Positions 28,753-41,500 of a DNA stretch of 64,000 nt are shown here, in pieces. The stretch spans positions 60,983,858 through 61,047,857 of the forward strand of contig NC_083598.1 of assembly GCF_020882245.1 (NCBI RefSeq). The letters run 5' to 3'. A program made the translations under genes and the position numbers. Numbering within the stretch: position 1 is the first letter of the stretch; each line of letters opens with the position of its first letter. Origin of the DNA: Rhopalosiphum padi. Lineage: Eukaryota; Arthropoda; Insecta; Hemiptera; Aphididae. A model generated the notes under the pieces. The model worked only from the letters and a program-made list of their open reading frames with translations, did no database searches and was not told where the DNA came from.

Positions 28753-30816
28753 AAGTAAGTACCTGTTATACGCAAATAGTACCTACCAAATGTGATAAAA
28801 AGGAGCTGTTGACATTTAAGAAAAACACAGATGAATAAATATTGAATCGACATAGCACGTATTTGATGACCTGTGTTAAATTATATACAGAATAAATTAA
28901 TTCTAATGCTTCTATACATCAATAATCGATATATTATTATAATATTGTTCTTATAAACGTGGATTAGGAAATGGCAAGGTGCCTGAATACCTAAATATAA
29001 TAAATCTTATACTCTTCATTAATACAAACTTTATTTACAACGAGAAGAAATGATTATTTTAGGGATAATAATAGATATTTCGATTTTATACTTTAACCTA
29101 ACCTATTGTATTCGAACGATAAATAAGTATTAATTGCTTAATCGCTTTACTACAAAGACAATTTATTATGGATTGTTTAGAAAAAAAAAATTTGGACAAA
29201 AAAAAATGGTGAAATTTACGACACTTTTAGATATCACAGATATATTTATTACTTCAATGAAAACATTAATTGTTTTCCATTATTCCAAAATAATTTGCTC
29301 TAAAATAACATTTGATCACGCAAGATCTTTCAATTATATTTTATAATTATTTTGTAAATAAATACTTAAATTATTTGCTGTGCATAGATAATTATCAAAC
29401 GATGAGACATTATTAGGGAGGAAATGTCCATCAATCACGTGCCTGGTGTCTATTAATATATTATTATATATACAATTAGGTATCTACGTATGTATTGTGG
29501 ACATATTTACATATATCATATAATATTTAATACATATATTATAAATTTATAATTGCTCAGGTAAACACGATAATAACAAATGTGATGTGTATATAATATC
29601 TTAGAACTAAGAAATCAAATTGACAAGTTGACCCATTTAGTGATGGCAACGTTATTATAGGCTTTACTTATAATTTTTTTATTATTATTTCTTAAAACGG
29701 CAAACTGTTATTTATTTAAAAATAATATTGTGTTTCTAACACCAATAACCGTATGGAAATGTGTTAAAATGCGTCTGATATAAATGCAACATGCGAGTAT
29801 AGCATAATATAATTTTCAATAAATCCATATAAATCAGTCGAACGAAATCATACTGAATAACGATCACCCCGTAATTTGTTTTTTTTTCGTTAGTTATAAA
29901 AAAAAATGTAGTCATAATATAACTGCAGTTGTTATTTTTTGAACTTGTTTTCATGTGTGCGAAGTTATACCCACACTGTGTTTAAATTGCACCGGAAAAT
30001 TGTAAGTTTTACACAGCAATAATTTATTACAATTTTTTGTTGATTATCCCACGTGTTAAATTGGACCAATACAGGAGTTGAGTAGGCAGTACTAAATTAA
30101 CTTCTTCTTTAATTTAATTTCGATTACAGCTCTAAGGAACATACAAATTCTAAAAATCAACTTTTAATAAATTACTGAAAAATCAAACTCTACTACTTAA
30201 AATTTATCTTGTGTAAATCAGACAAATTTAACTCATTTTGCAACTCCGCATACGTTTTTTTTTTATGTCGAACTAATGCAATAACTATACGTCGTATGAT
30301 ATAATATTATATATTTAATATTATAACATATGAAAGTTAAGATTATAGTATAATTCGTATAGTTTATGATATTATACTCGTATGATGTTATGCAGAATAT
30401 TTGTATTGGGTATGGATAATAATTATAATAATATAAACTAATATAGGTAGGTAATAATTTGTAATGTCTACATAAATTCTTCGACGAGACGGCCTGGACG
30501 ATGCGTGTTCCGGCGTGCACCGATGAAAACGGCGTTTCGAATACAATGCAGACTACAAAACGCGCATACAATTATATTATTATGGACGAAGTGGTTTAAA
30601 TGATATACAATATAAAAAAATAAAATATAATGTTAATGAAATATTCTGTGTGTATAATATTATGAAGAGACGTCATAAAGTCGCATTACCGGGCCACTGC
30701 CGCCGGGGGTCGATGTGTCGCGAAATGCCAGGCACGGGAGTGGGCGCCACGCGTCTGTGGTGCCGGGCGATATATTAGACAACAGTACCTAATAGTGGGC
30801 TCGCACCGAATAATAG

Positions 30817-30841
30817 TAATAATAATAATAATAATAATAAT
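30817..30841. repeat. (AAT)n microsatellite
   Basis: About eight uninterrupted AAT units. Confidence 0.85.
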
Positions 30842-30945
30842 ACGGCATGGTGTTTATAATATATATATATATACATATATAGGTATGCGCTGGTGAGTGG
30901 GTGGCTGACCTCAACACGTTCTTGAAATCAATGTTATGTCACACG

Positions 30946-30947
<2 letters not shown>

Positions 30948-30983
<36 letters not shown>
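30948..30983. repeat. (AC)18 microsatellite
   Basis: Thirty-six nt of pure AC repeat. Confidence 0.9.
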
Positions 30984-30985
<2 letters not shown>

Positions 30986-31100
30986 TTATCGCAACAAACA
31001 GCTACAGGAGATTGTGCGTTTATAAATACATATAGGTACTGACCGCCGCAGCAGCCGATCTGTCAATCGGTTCGACGAACTCGACTTGAGTCGCGTTCTG

Positions 31101-33853
31101 AATCATATTATATATTATTTTATGTACAGTATAAAACTTCATTTCGTTATAGCGTCATTCCGCTATTCGAGGGACCTAAGTCAAAACGCGTTAAAAGTGA
31201 GTACATATCCGTTTATGTACTCACTACAAAAAAATACTATAACTTTTTCATTTTTTAATATTTTGTATTAATTTATTTATCGAGTTTTTTCGCTAATAAT
31301 ATATCTGTAAGTTAAAATGTAGATTGTTCAACAACAATACGACCTTTTTAAAACAGTTTGTTTCCGATATATCAGTCCAAACAGAAGACTTAGTGTGATA
31401 TAGAACATATATCTTTATTCCAGTTCTTTATTATTCAAACAACACCAAAAAAATATTCAGTAAAATATTTTATGTTTAGCTATAGTTTAATAATTATGCC
31501 AGCAACCCGAGTAATGGTTAAAAATTGGAAGTTTTAAAATTAACAGAAATAAATAACTTTTACATTTACTAAAAGACGTGATGCACAGTCATCCAAACCT
31601 AAGTTTATTGCGCAGAACATTGATCGTAATAGTCGGAAACCGGAAGAGTTACAACCTAGAACTTTAATATCTATAGCAGTCTACATATAAAAGGTGCTGA
31701 AAACGTTTTCAATTTATGTACTTATATCGTCACAACAATTACACTGAAATTCAATGCAAAATATGGAAAACTCGTACGTAATTTATTTCTATTAATAAAT
31801 AATAAATATATACATACAATTGTTGATGAGTATCGTGTCGAGTAACTGGTCAATACCGGAAGACTAAATGCGTCTTGATTCATGACGTATACAGTATAGT
31901 GGCATCCTATATTTTACGTAATACTTACCATAAGTGCATGACTAAGTGGAAATACTTACCATTATTGTGGCCACCTGTTGAGGATCTAACTTTAGACCGA
32001 TTGCGGGTTATAACGTTATAAGTACGTGGCCAAAACATAGCAATAAAATATTAAGCAATTACGAGTTGTCTAGATTTTTAAATACACGATGAGTTTAAAT
32101 TACAAATAATCGTTAAAAAAATCAAAATTATTAAAAACTAATTTTGATATTTTACGAAGACAAACATAGGAAAATACAGTATGAGTAAATCCTATCTTTA
32201 TCCTTGTATTACAATTTTAAGCCCTTGCATAGCCAGGAGTGTTAGAATTTAATTTTCTGTTGATATATTACAGTTTAGAGCAATGATAAATATAACAAAT
32301 AATTATAATTAAAAACCGATCCTTATTTTCTATTGATGTCCAATTCCCTCAAATGTATCAATTGTATAACGTTATTACTGATATTAGAAATAAACAGGAC
32401 CAGTCCGGTCTAAAGCAAAATGTGTGATTACATGGTAATAAGCTTGGGCTGTATGATTTTACTCTACAAATTAAATACCTATGTAAACATTTTTAACATA
32501 AGCACTTTGAATTAAAATGGACTTGAGTTGATTCGGCGCTGGAAATAATGGTACTAAAATTGATTTTTAGAAAAAAAGATGAAATTCTAATAAATTTATA
32601 ATATTTTTGTCAGTTTTAAATTTTTATTAGGAAAATTACTGAATAAAACCGAAAAATTATCAAAGTAACAACAATCATACGAGTATATTTGAATTCCAGT
32701 AGTAAGTAGTAACCATATAAATTGTATATTTTATAGTGCTTATTTTTCTACTTATGTTTCCATAAATCATTTTTTTTTTTTTTACTATAATTAGTAATTA
32801 CATATAATCTTCTCGAAAAGTAAGTAGTAGAATTACAGAAGTGGTAAAATGTAAATGTGATACGTGTAAATTAACCGATACGATAAGAATATAAGATGCC
32901 ATAAATAACATTTTTTTTTCTTTCCATAATTAAACATACGATTAGATACCTGTTACTAAATGTGTATGATTATATTTTAGCTGCAGGGTATAATTATAAA
33001 TTAGTTGATGAATATTAATATTTTGTCATTAAGACGACACTTCACATGCATGCGTTGACTCCGTCTCATAAACGTATAACATATAGTAAAATCCATTTCA
33101 CGTGGGCAAGGACCACTCAAGCTATAGTCCAGGTTAAGCAACCAAATTTTCACTCTAGAATGAGAAGATTTTGGACTGTGCAATATTGTTTTACGTATTT
33201 TTTCGATGTCAGAACTACAAAATAAGTTATTCAAGTTTGAAAAATACAAAAATAATTGGATTTTGAAACGATAAGAACTTTTTTCGTATTGGTGATATCA
33301 AAAAAATAAAAACGGTGTTGCATAGCCAACGTTTTCCTTTTTATAGTATAAAAATTGGGTTGTTTAACTTGAACTATTATCCTAGTGATTCTTGTTCGCG
33401 TGAAATAGTTTTTATTATGTTGTACGTTTATAAGACGAAGACATCACATGCGGATGAAGCCCTTTCTTAATCATTATATTACAATATGTAATATTATATA
33501 TATTGTGGATATTTAGACTAATAAATTAAAGACTAATTTTAATAAAAATTAAATATTTGGTATACGATTTGACCTTGACAACCTAAAAATTATTTCCCTT
33601 AAATTATATAGAATCCCACGTTAGAATCATAATATTCTTTCCTGTTCACTGCTATACTAAATGGGATAATTGGTTGATTTTGATCTTTCTATACATACAT
33701 TGAAAATAAATTAAACATTACGTTTAAAATATTTTATTTAATTATAAATATATATTCAACTAAATGTAATAGGAATTGGTTCAGGTTGTGTATATTATAC
33801 TCGTAGATCTACAAAGATCTGCATTTACGTACAAATTATTCGATGTTATCGAC
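31101..33853. other. Non-coding AT-rich stretch
   Basis: No gene recognised. The minus-strand open frame 33001-33249 has a mixed protein-like composition (KTILHSPKSSHSRVKIWL) and an acceptor-like TTTGTAG upstream. It lacks homology that I recognise and any partner exon, so it is not called. Confidence 0.45.
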
Positions 33854-34024
33854 GTATTACCCTATACGAACGTGTTTGGAATCTATATAATAGGATTTTT
33901 ATAGAAATATTATCAACAAACCTTTAATAATATTATCAGTACTAATATTTTAAAGGTTAGTTAGGTATATTTCTATGAAATTACTTATTATAGCGATTTC
34001 AAACACGTTCGTAAAGGGTAATAC
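33854..34024. mobile_element. Hairpin MITE-like element
   Basis: The two halves are near-complete inverted copies: the left arm begins GTATTACCCTATACGAACG and the right arm, reverse-complemented, begins GTATTACCCTTTACGAACG. The match continues over about 80-85 nt per arm, with several mismatches and small gaps, to a centre near 33940. Such foldback structure without coding capacity is typical of miniature inverted-repeat elements. No clear target-site duplication was identified. The same ATTACCCTAT word recurs just outside, at about 34047-34060. Confidence 0.7.
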
Positions 34025-34942
34025 GCATATATTATAGCCTATAGGTAGGGTAATACCCTATAGACCTGTTGACTAGACTACAATATATAATAATATTATA
34101 ATACTTTTTGTGTGTGTGCGATGCTTGTGGCAATTTTTGACCACTATCGAGGTTGCAGTCGGGACCGCAGATGTCAGTACGACGACCTGAACCATTCTCA
34201 AGACGCCTACCATTGATTCAGTAGGTAGAAAGAACAGTTAAATGGTTATTATTGTTATTTTATTTTTTTTTTTTTATATATACAAATATGTACATATTCA
34301 TACGTAGGAGTTTGTGTAAGACCTTCAAAATAATAATACAATTTTAACGTACATTGCATTGACAAACGCGTTTATTTATCCGGAACACGTTTAATCTCCA
34401 AAAAGTTCTTATTGACCTATACACATGAAACAATAATTTTTAATAAATTTACATTATGTATTTCAATTGCAATTTATTGACTTCCCGAATATTATTGAGA
34501 AGTTGTTGAAATACTAACAAGGAATTTAATCTATTAAAATCATGTTGTAACATATGTGATTAAATGATAAATCATTAATTTGTATATTAACCTCTGGATT
34601 ACGCATTGATGAAAACTAAATGTAGCAAACTTTATTTTCTCATACACTAATTAAATTGTTATTTTTATATTTTTCAAAAAAATATTCGCCAACAAAATAA
34701 TTTTTCAATCATATTTTTGATATTATAACATAGAATCTATGTGTAATGTATAAGGATAATAAAAACTTGATCCTCGCCCACAGTAGACCACTATAATACT
34801 GTCCCGAGAAAAGTATTTGTGCATAATTTAGTTTTTGTAGGCGAAGATTTAAGCTGTAATACTCCAAACTATGCATTAAAATATGTCTTCCATCAACATC
34901 CGTTCAAATACATTTTTATTTTACCTTACTATGTCGTTTAAA

Positions 34943-34950
<8 letters not shown>
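34025..34950. other. Non-coding stretch with a small GC-richer patch
   Basis: About 34130-34215 is richer in GC (GAGGTTGCAGTCGGGACCGC) but holds no recognisable gene. The rest is AT-rich with no feature seen. Confidence 0.4.

Positions 34951-35010
<60 letters not shown>
34951..35010. repeat. (TG)30 microsatellite
   Basis: Sixty nt of uninterrupted TG repeat, the longest microsatellite in the window and likely polymorphic. The overlapping open frames on both strands are translations of the repeat. Confidence 0.95.
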
Positions 35011-35011
<1 letters not shown>

Positions 35012-35519
35012 TACTTCTTATTTCTTATTAAGACAAATAAAAATATTCTATAAAATAAATGTACAATCGTATAATATGTTTTCAAACAATTTGATCTTAG
35101 TTCACACACACACATACAATGTGAATAATATGACAACGAGAATAATTACAAGGAAACAACTATTGGAACTAACATGGTCTGATTAATAATATAAATGGTT
35201 AAATTCTTAAATCTTACTTAAAAATATTGACCAGAAACAAAGGAACAAGATATCTAGAACGGTAAATAAGTGACAATATGTATTCATAACAAATTAAGTT
35301 TTTCAACCTAATTTTATTATTTATCATCAAAAATCGAAATAAAATAATATATTGCAGTTAAATTTAACAGGCCTACATTCTTACGAACAAAATTTAGACT
35401 TACTATTTCTAGCACGTTCAGCTAATTTATAGGTTGGTCTTATCGCACAAATAAATCGCGAATATTTAATATAGTGTTTATATTTATACAATTTTCAAGT
35501 TTATTTACACGTATACGAA

Positions 35520-35800
35520 ACTCATCGGACGTGCCCCATTGATGCATGTCGGAACACGGTTGCAGGACACTGTACAGTCACCTAGAAAGAATTAAAACAG
35601 GGTTCTTTCCCCACTATTTCTGGTTGTATCCCTTCTAAACAAAATATGGGCACAGCCTTTGCACGTTTCACGCATCTTTGGGTTCATCAGATTCATATGT
35701 ATGTGTGATTACTCTACTATGCTATGGTGTCGGGGTGAACGGTACATACTAGTTGCCTCCTAAGAGTTTTCACACTAATAGCCTCTCGTATACAATTGTC
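35520..35800 (-). other. GC-richer segment with broken coding-like frames
   Basis: On the minus strand 35696-35595 reads MNLMNPKMRETCKGCAHI, LFRRDTTRNSGERTLF, then a stop. Upstream, 35768-35723 reads TLRRQLVCTVHPDTIA, then a stop. The CxxC followed by HILFRRDTT is loosely like a zinc-ribbon tail, but this rests on very few residues. No start, splice site or second CxxC is visible. Possibly a decayed gene or transposon piece; family not recognised. Confidence 0.2.
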
Positions 35801-38394
35801 AATTAAGTAGTGGTTCATAAATTTCACTGGCCGTATATCATTTACGCATCGTCTGTTTATCTATGCCAAAATATCATACATCGTTTACGCAACAGCAACC
35901 GATTATTGTCCATTTTAGCTGCACTAAATTATCGTAAATCAAATGAGTATCAATATTCTGAAAAATAGCAGGGTATATAAAATAATTTTTAGTTGAAAAT
36001 TCAACGATTGTTATATGTAAGAAATATATACAATAAACAAATAATTAAAAATAAATTGGATGGATACCACATTACAGTAATAGTTACAATCGTATGACTC
36101 GACAGGTCTCCGTTTTACTATCCAGCAATCTACTATACAGATTGAAATACTCATGTGATAAAAATCAATTGGTCACATGTACACTTTAGTTGTTAACCTC
36201 GTCGTGTTATTGCTAACTTATAAACTATACAATATTATACATATTATATATTTTAAAACAGAAATAGCTATAAAATATTTTAAAATTGAATATTACGAGA
36301 GTAAATTTGGAAATGTGCGAATTTTAAGATCAAAGTAAGAAAACCACTAGCACTCTTGAGTATAGTCGGTATAGACCTTTTTTTTAGTTCTATAATTAAA
36401 TAATATTCATACGCAAATTATGTATGACCTTTTTAACAGCCCATGCGCAAACTATGTATAACCCAAAAATCGAACGGTGCACAACTATCTTCCAAAAAAA
36501 AGTGAAAAATAACAATAGTGATGCACAAACAACAACCGATGACATTACTATAATACATACTTGTATTATAATTATATAAATTAAATTTTCAAAAACATAA
36601 TCATTTCTATTACTCTGTTATTCTATTATTTATATACATTAATCTATTTTATTTTTTTCATATGGGCCACGGCCACCTGTGGACGTATAAAAAAAACTAA
36701 TTTCAGGTCGTTTTAAAAATGAAGGGTATTCATGAGACAGTTACAAATAGGTTAGAACGTTGGACGAAACGTCACCTTACCTTTTGAAATAGTTTTAATT
36801 GCGATTAATAAAAAATTTACCTCTAGAGGTCTCGAAAATCTGTTTTTAGGTAAATACTACGTTTTGAACATTTTTAGGGTGAAGGAGTAAGTTTTTGACT
36901 CTGAAACTTTTCAATCATTGCATCCATGGTTAGTTGTGTTACCAAAACAAAATAAGCACGTAATAACGATAAAAAAGTCAATTTTATTTTTGCCATATAG
37001 GTATCATCCTAAGAGATAACCCAACATTCCCACTAACCTCTTAGAATCAATCGGCACAAAAGTCCAATAGATAATCACTAAAATGTAATAAATTAGACAA
37101 CAAGTTTGTAAATATGTTGTATTCCATGTATTTGCCTTATAATATGTAAAAAATCTAAATATTATGTTCAGCTATAATATTGGTCTTTATTGCTGAAATT
37201 ATTTAAAATACAAAAAAACCTGAGGTATAGCGGTATAGGCAACATATTTTATAGAAATAAAGTTATATTGCGTAAAATAAAATATTAGGAGTAAAATGTG
37301 TTAAATTTGCGAGTCACAACTCACAGTCATTGTGCAGTCTGTTGTAATGATCAAATATATAATTTGAAATTTTAAGACTTGGTATGAAGTTTTATACCAA
37401 AAAAAATTCCATGACTAATAACCTAAATTTGTATAATAATACCTATGTAGCTACAGTTTTTATTTATATTTATGTTTGCTAAATATTTTACTTTATACTT
37501 AATCGTTAATGTATCAAAAGTACTCCGTCGTTAACTCATTATAAATACCTAAATATATTATTAAACTTAATGTAGCCTTAGAATCTTTAACTATTTTTTA
37601 CGGAATGTAATATTGCTTTTAGTTTTTTATGAAATAGGCATTTAAATAAGCTTAATAAGCACATAAAAATAGTTTATGTAAGAAAAATAATACGTTTACT
37701 TTACAAGATGAATAATGATTAATGAATATGGCCATAAAAAACATTATTGTTTTTTATTACTTACAATATATATATATTTTTTTTAATATTATGAGTATGA
37801 TAAAGTATAATAGTATAGTCCATTTGCAAATGAATCTTAATTGTACTATTACAATACATTTTTCCCAAAATATTATAGTTTATTTAACATATGGAACATA
37901 AGTATATCAATATGACTTAACTAAATATACTATTCATAGAATAAATAGAAAACTGAAGTAATTTTGAATATATATATATATAAATAAAATGTATTATTAT
38001 TAAGATACACGCAGTAATTGTTTGGTATTATTTTTACAAGACTACAAGGAACAGATGAAATAAATATATAGGCCTGGTGTTTGTTATTCGGCTACTGAAA
38101 AGTGTAGTAAAGTAAAACATAATTTGAGGGTGGACACAAGTCACATAGGATACACATAGTTGAGATTAGAAGCACCCACCAGTTTTAATTAGGCCTTTTA
38201 GTTTAGTTTTATTAACACGACGACAAAATAAAAGGTGCTACTATCAATAGCAATCTATTGACGATTTTATACAATTGTATACGATTTCCATGATAAATAT
38301 TATAACTAAAATACATATTAACACTTGAAATAAATATATAAAATAAAATTACAAGTCAATAATATAAATAAAAATAATAACACATATTTCAAAA
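35801..38394. other. AT-rich spacer downstream of the P450 gene
   Basis: No gene recognised. The part nearest 38394 would be the distal 3' flank of the P450 gene; a canonical AATAAA on the minus strand lies at 38213-38208. Confidence 0.45.
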
Positions 38395-38400
38395 TTTAAT
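38395..38400 (-). terminator. Candidate polyadenylation signal (ATTAAA) of the P450 gene
   Basis: ATTAAA on the minus strand about 115 nt after the stop codon, followed by T-rich sequence. This is the common variant signal. A canonical AATAAA sits about 300 nt after the stop (38213-38208) and may be used instead. Confidence 0.3.
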
Positions 38401-38513
38401 TTAACACACTTCTTTTGTAAAACCATTTACAAACTTCTCATAAACTTAATCTTGTTTTTTTCTCTGATAATGTATTATAATATTATCTATCACAAATTGT
38501 CCTTCCAATATTT

Positions 38514-41500
38514 CTAATTTTGTTTATATGTAGGTCTTCTATCTCTTGGTTGAATAGTCACAGGATAACCATTAGCACTTCTCATTAATAAATCTAGTTT
38601 TAATTTAATATCACTTAATTTAATATCTGTATGTACACTGTAGTTTCGCAAAAACGTTGATATTAGAACTTTCATTGACAACATCGCATATTTTGATCCT
38701 GTCATTTAAATAAATTAAATACACGTATATTATATATTAAAATTATGTACTATGCTTTCGTTGTTATATTAAATGTTTAACTTATAAGCAATAATATGTT
38801 ACTTTACCTATGCAACCCCTCGGGCCGCCACTGAAAGCTATAAAACTATATTTATGGCGTTTATTAACATTTTCAACGTCAAAGTTATCCGGGTTAAACG
38901 TCCACGGATTTGGATACAACTCAGGCATATGGTGCGTACATATTGGAGATATGATACATGTTGTTCCTTTTGGCAGCGTGTGATCACCGGAAACTAAATT
39001 ATAAATGTATTACAACGTGTAATTTACTATGATATAACAATTTTAATATTCACTTACAAATTTTAACATCATCTTGGAGTTGTCTAAGTAACAACGGCCC
39101 AATAGGGTATAATCGAAGAGTTTCTCGAATACATTGTTCGAGGTAAACTAATTTAGTAGTATCTTCGATAGTTATTGTTTGGTCGCCGTCACCTACTGTT
39201 TCATAAATTTCATCGTAAACTTTGTCCTATGATATAAAAGAGTAACAATTAGTACTTATACAATAATGTATTTTTAACTTGATAATTATGATCAAATCAA
39301 ACTCATACAAAATTCGAACATATTACATATGGTTCTATGGTATATGTTTTCAACCATACTGTTTCAATATTTTAAACACTATAATTCACAGGCACACTTA
39401 CTTGAATTTCTGGATGGATAGCTAACATTAATAGACAAAAGCAGACTGTAATAGCACTGGTTTCACTGCCCTGTAATTAATATGCCATTAATATTTAAAA
39501 ATTGTCTACACACTTAACTATTTTTAGTTACACTTACACCAATCATCATAGTCACAACTTCATCTCTAAGTTCTTCATCAGAAAAGTTTGCACCAGCTTC
39601 ATTCAGATCCAATAACGTGTCCAAAAACACTTTTAATCGCTTTTCTAAAATATAATTAAAATAAACAATAAAACAGTATGTTTCAAAATATAACACTTTA
39701 TTCTAGTCCCGAATCACTCACTATCGCCATCGTTGACGTTTATGGCGTTAGTTTTATTTTCTATTTTCCTTTCCGCGTATGTTTCTTTCATTTCCTTGAT
39801 CACCTAAAATTGTAAAAATAATTTATTAAAACATATTAATACTGAGCATAAAATGTGTTTATTTATGTATATAAAATTATAAAATTACTTGATTTGGAAG
39901 TTTGTGCAACGTTTTGTAGACCTTGTGTAGTCCCGTAAGTTTTCCATAAATTGAAAATATTATATCGGGATATAACCATGGTTTGTAAATTCTCATCGAA
40001 TCCAATTCTGATGCTCTAAAAATAAATAACTTATATATATTAAAATATGTTCTTTATATTATTTTATACATTGCATTGTATTACTTTGTTAATGCTTCAG
40101 CAAATTCAGACTCATTATTTAATTGTGTGTCGAGATTGTAACCCATTGCAGTTTCTAAAGTAAATAATATTATGTAAATACCAATATAGATAACATATTT
40201 AAAATATTAAAATACTTACGACAGATTATATCAAGAGTGGTATCCGCTATATAGTCCCAAAGATCAAATGGTTGAGTTTTACCTAATTCCTTCTTAAGAT
40301 TTATAGTAAGAATTCGGTTTTTCTCATTAAAAACAGGGAAAAACTGATCGAGCAGATTGGCGTTAAATACTGGAGTAATAAGACGTCGATGTCTTCGCCA
40401 TTTATGAACTGAAAACATTTTTAAAATTGTTATGTTTAATAGGATAAATTGCTATGTAAATTAAATTATAATTAATAATGATCTATTGATTTTAATTAAT
40501 TCAGTATTTGAATACTAATAAATATATATTTTGAATTACTTAAGATTCTAGTCTATATAAGTTTAAATACACTAATATTTTACATGTAATAATATCATAC
40601 ATACGTGCACAATATTATTATAAGTATTATTGTTTTTTGTTATAATACTATAAATTTCATTAAATTAAATTCTTATTTTATCAACAAAATATTGATGTAG
40701 CAATTTATAAGTTTTCAACTAATTGAGTAGTTATCTCTTTTACATATTATATTATTTATCTTAAATTTTTGAAAGTATAAACTCGATGGCAATCAAATTA
40801 ATTCAATACGTCATTTAAGTAAAAAAAAAAGTATACTAAGTGGGTACCGCTTTGCTGTACATTAGATGTAATGGGTCACTATTAAATTGGTGTGAATTCA
40901 ATTATACATTATTGTATAAAAAATATTGTGACTAAATTTTCAACATTTTTTTAATTGGGTAATGTACCGCTCATTAAGAACTTATTCAATTTTCAAGTAT
41001 TCTTACACATTCATAAATCATTATTATAATCATTCAACATTTATAAAAAAAATCGTAATTGCATATAAAATAATAATAAGATAATGTACAATTCTTCTTA
41101 CAATAATTTTTCTATAAATAGCTCAACGAAATTCAAAATTATACCATATAAAAAAAAATAAAGTGGACAAATAAAAATTTCAAGTTTCTGCAGTTATTCG
41201 TTTTTGAATAAATTATAACAAACAAAGAAATCAATTTAGTCAAAAACTGGTTTAATGTAAAAATTCCCGTTTTTCCTTAATTTTTTGTTAGTTTATCCTA
41301 ATTACAAAAAAAAAATTACTGAGAATTTTTAATTTTAACTTTTTTAAAGTACAGACTAGATTCAATTTTATATCCCTCAAAGTTTAAAATCAAAGCATTT
41401 TTTTAACTACTTATCGTGAACATAAAAACAAAAGTACACATCATTGTAAAATTAATCATTCATCGCTACACTAGGAATCCAAAAATTAAACTAATTCAAA

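Larger units (their letters stand above)
22931..30470. other. Non-coding AT-rich stretch
   Basis: No gene recognised. It contains a perfect 27 bp tandem duplication at 25862-25915 and a CpG-richer patch at 28677-28752. The open frames at 23693-24056, 25826-26071, 27259-27468, 27816-28097, 29134-29346 and 29736-29954 are AT-driven and resemble no family. Confidence 0.5.
30480..31100. other. Cluster of CpG-rich patches
   Basis: GC-rich islets at about 30483-30565, 30685-30775 and 31040-31100. On the minus strand 30571-30455 reads YARFVVCIVFETPF, SSVHAGTRIVQAV without an ATG. The plus strand at 30674-30830 is open through a CpG-dense tract. No family is recognised. A regulatory island or decayed exons are possible. 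Two microsatellites lie inside or next to it. Confidence 0.25.

Noticed and set aside
34921..35186. Open frames with long CV or TH repeats
   Set aside because: Direct translations of the (TG)30 microsatellite.
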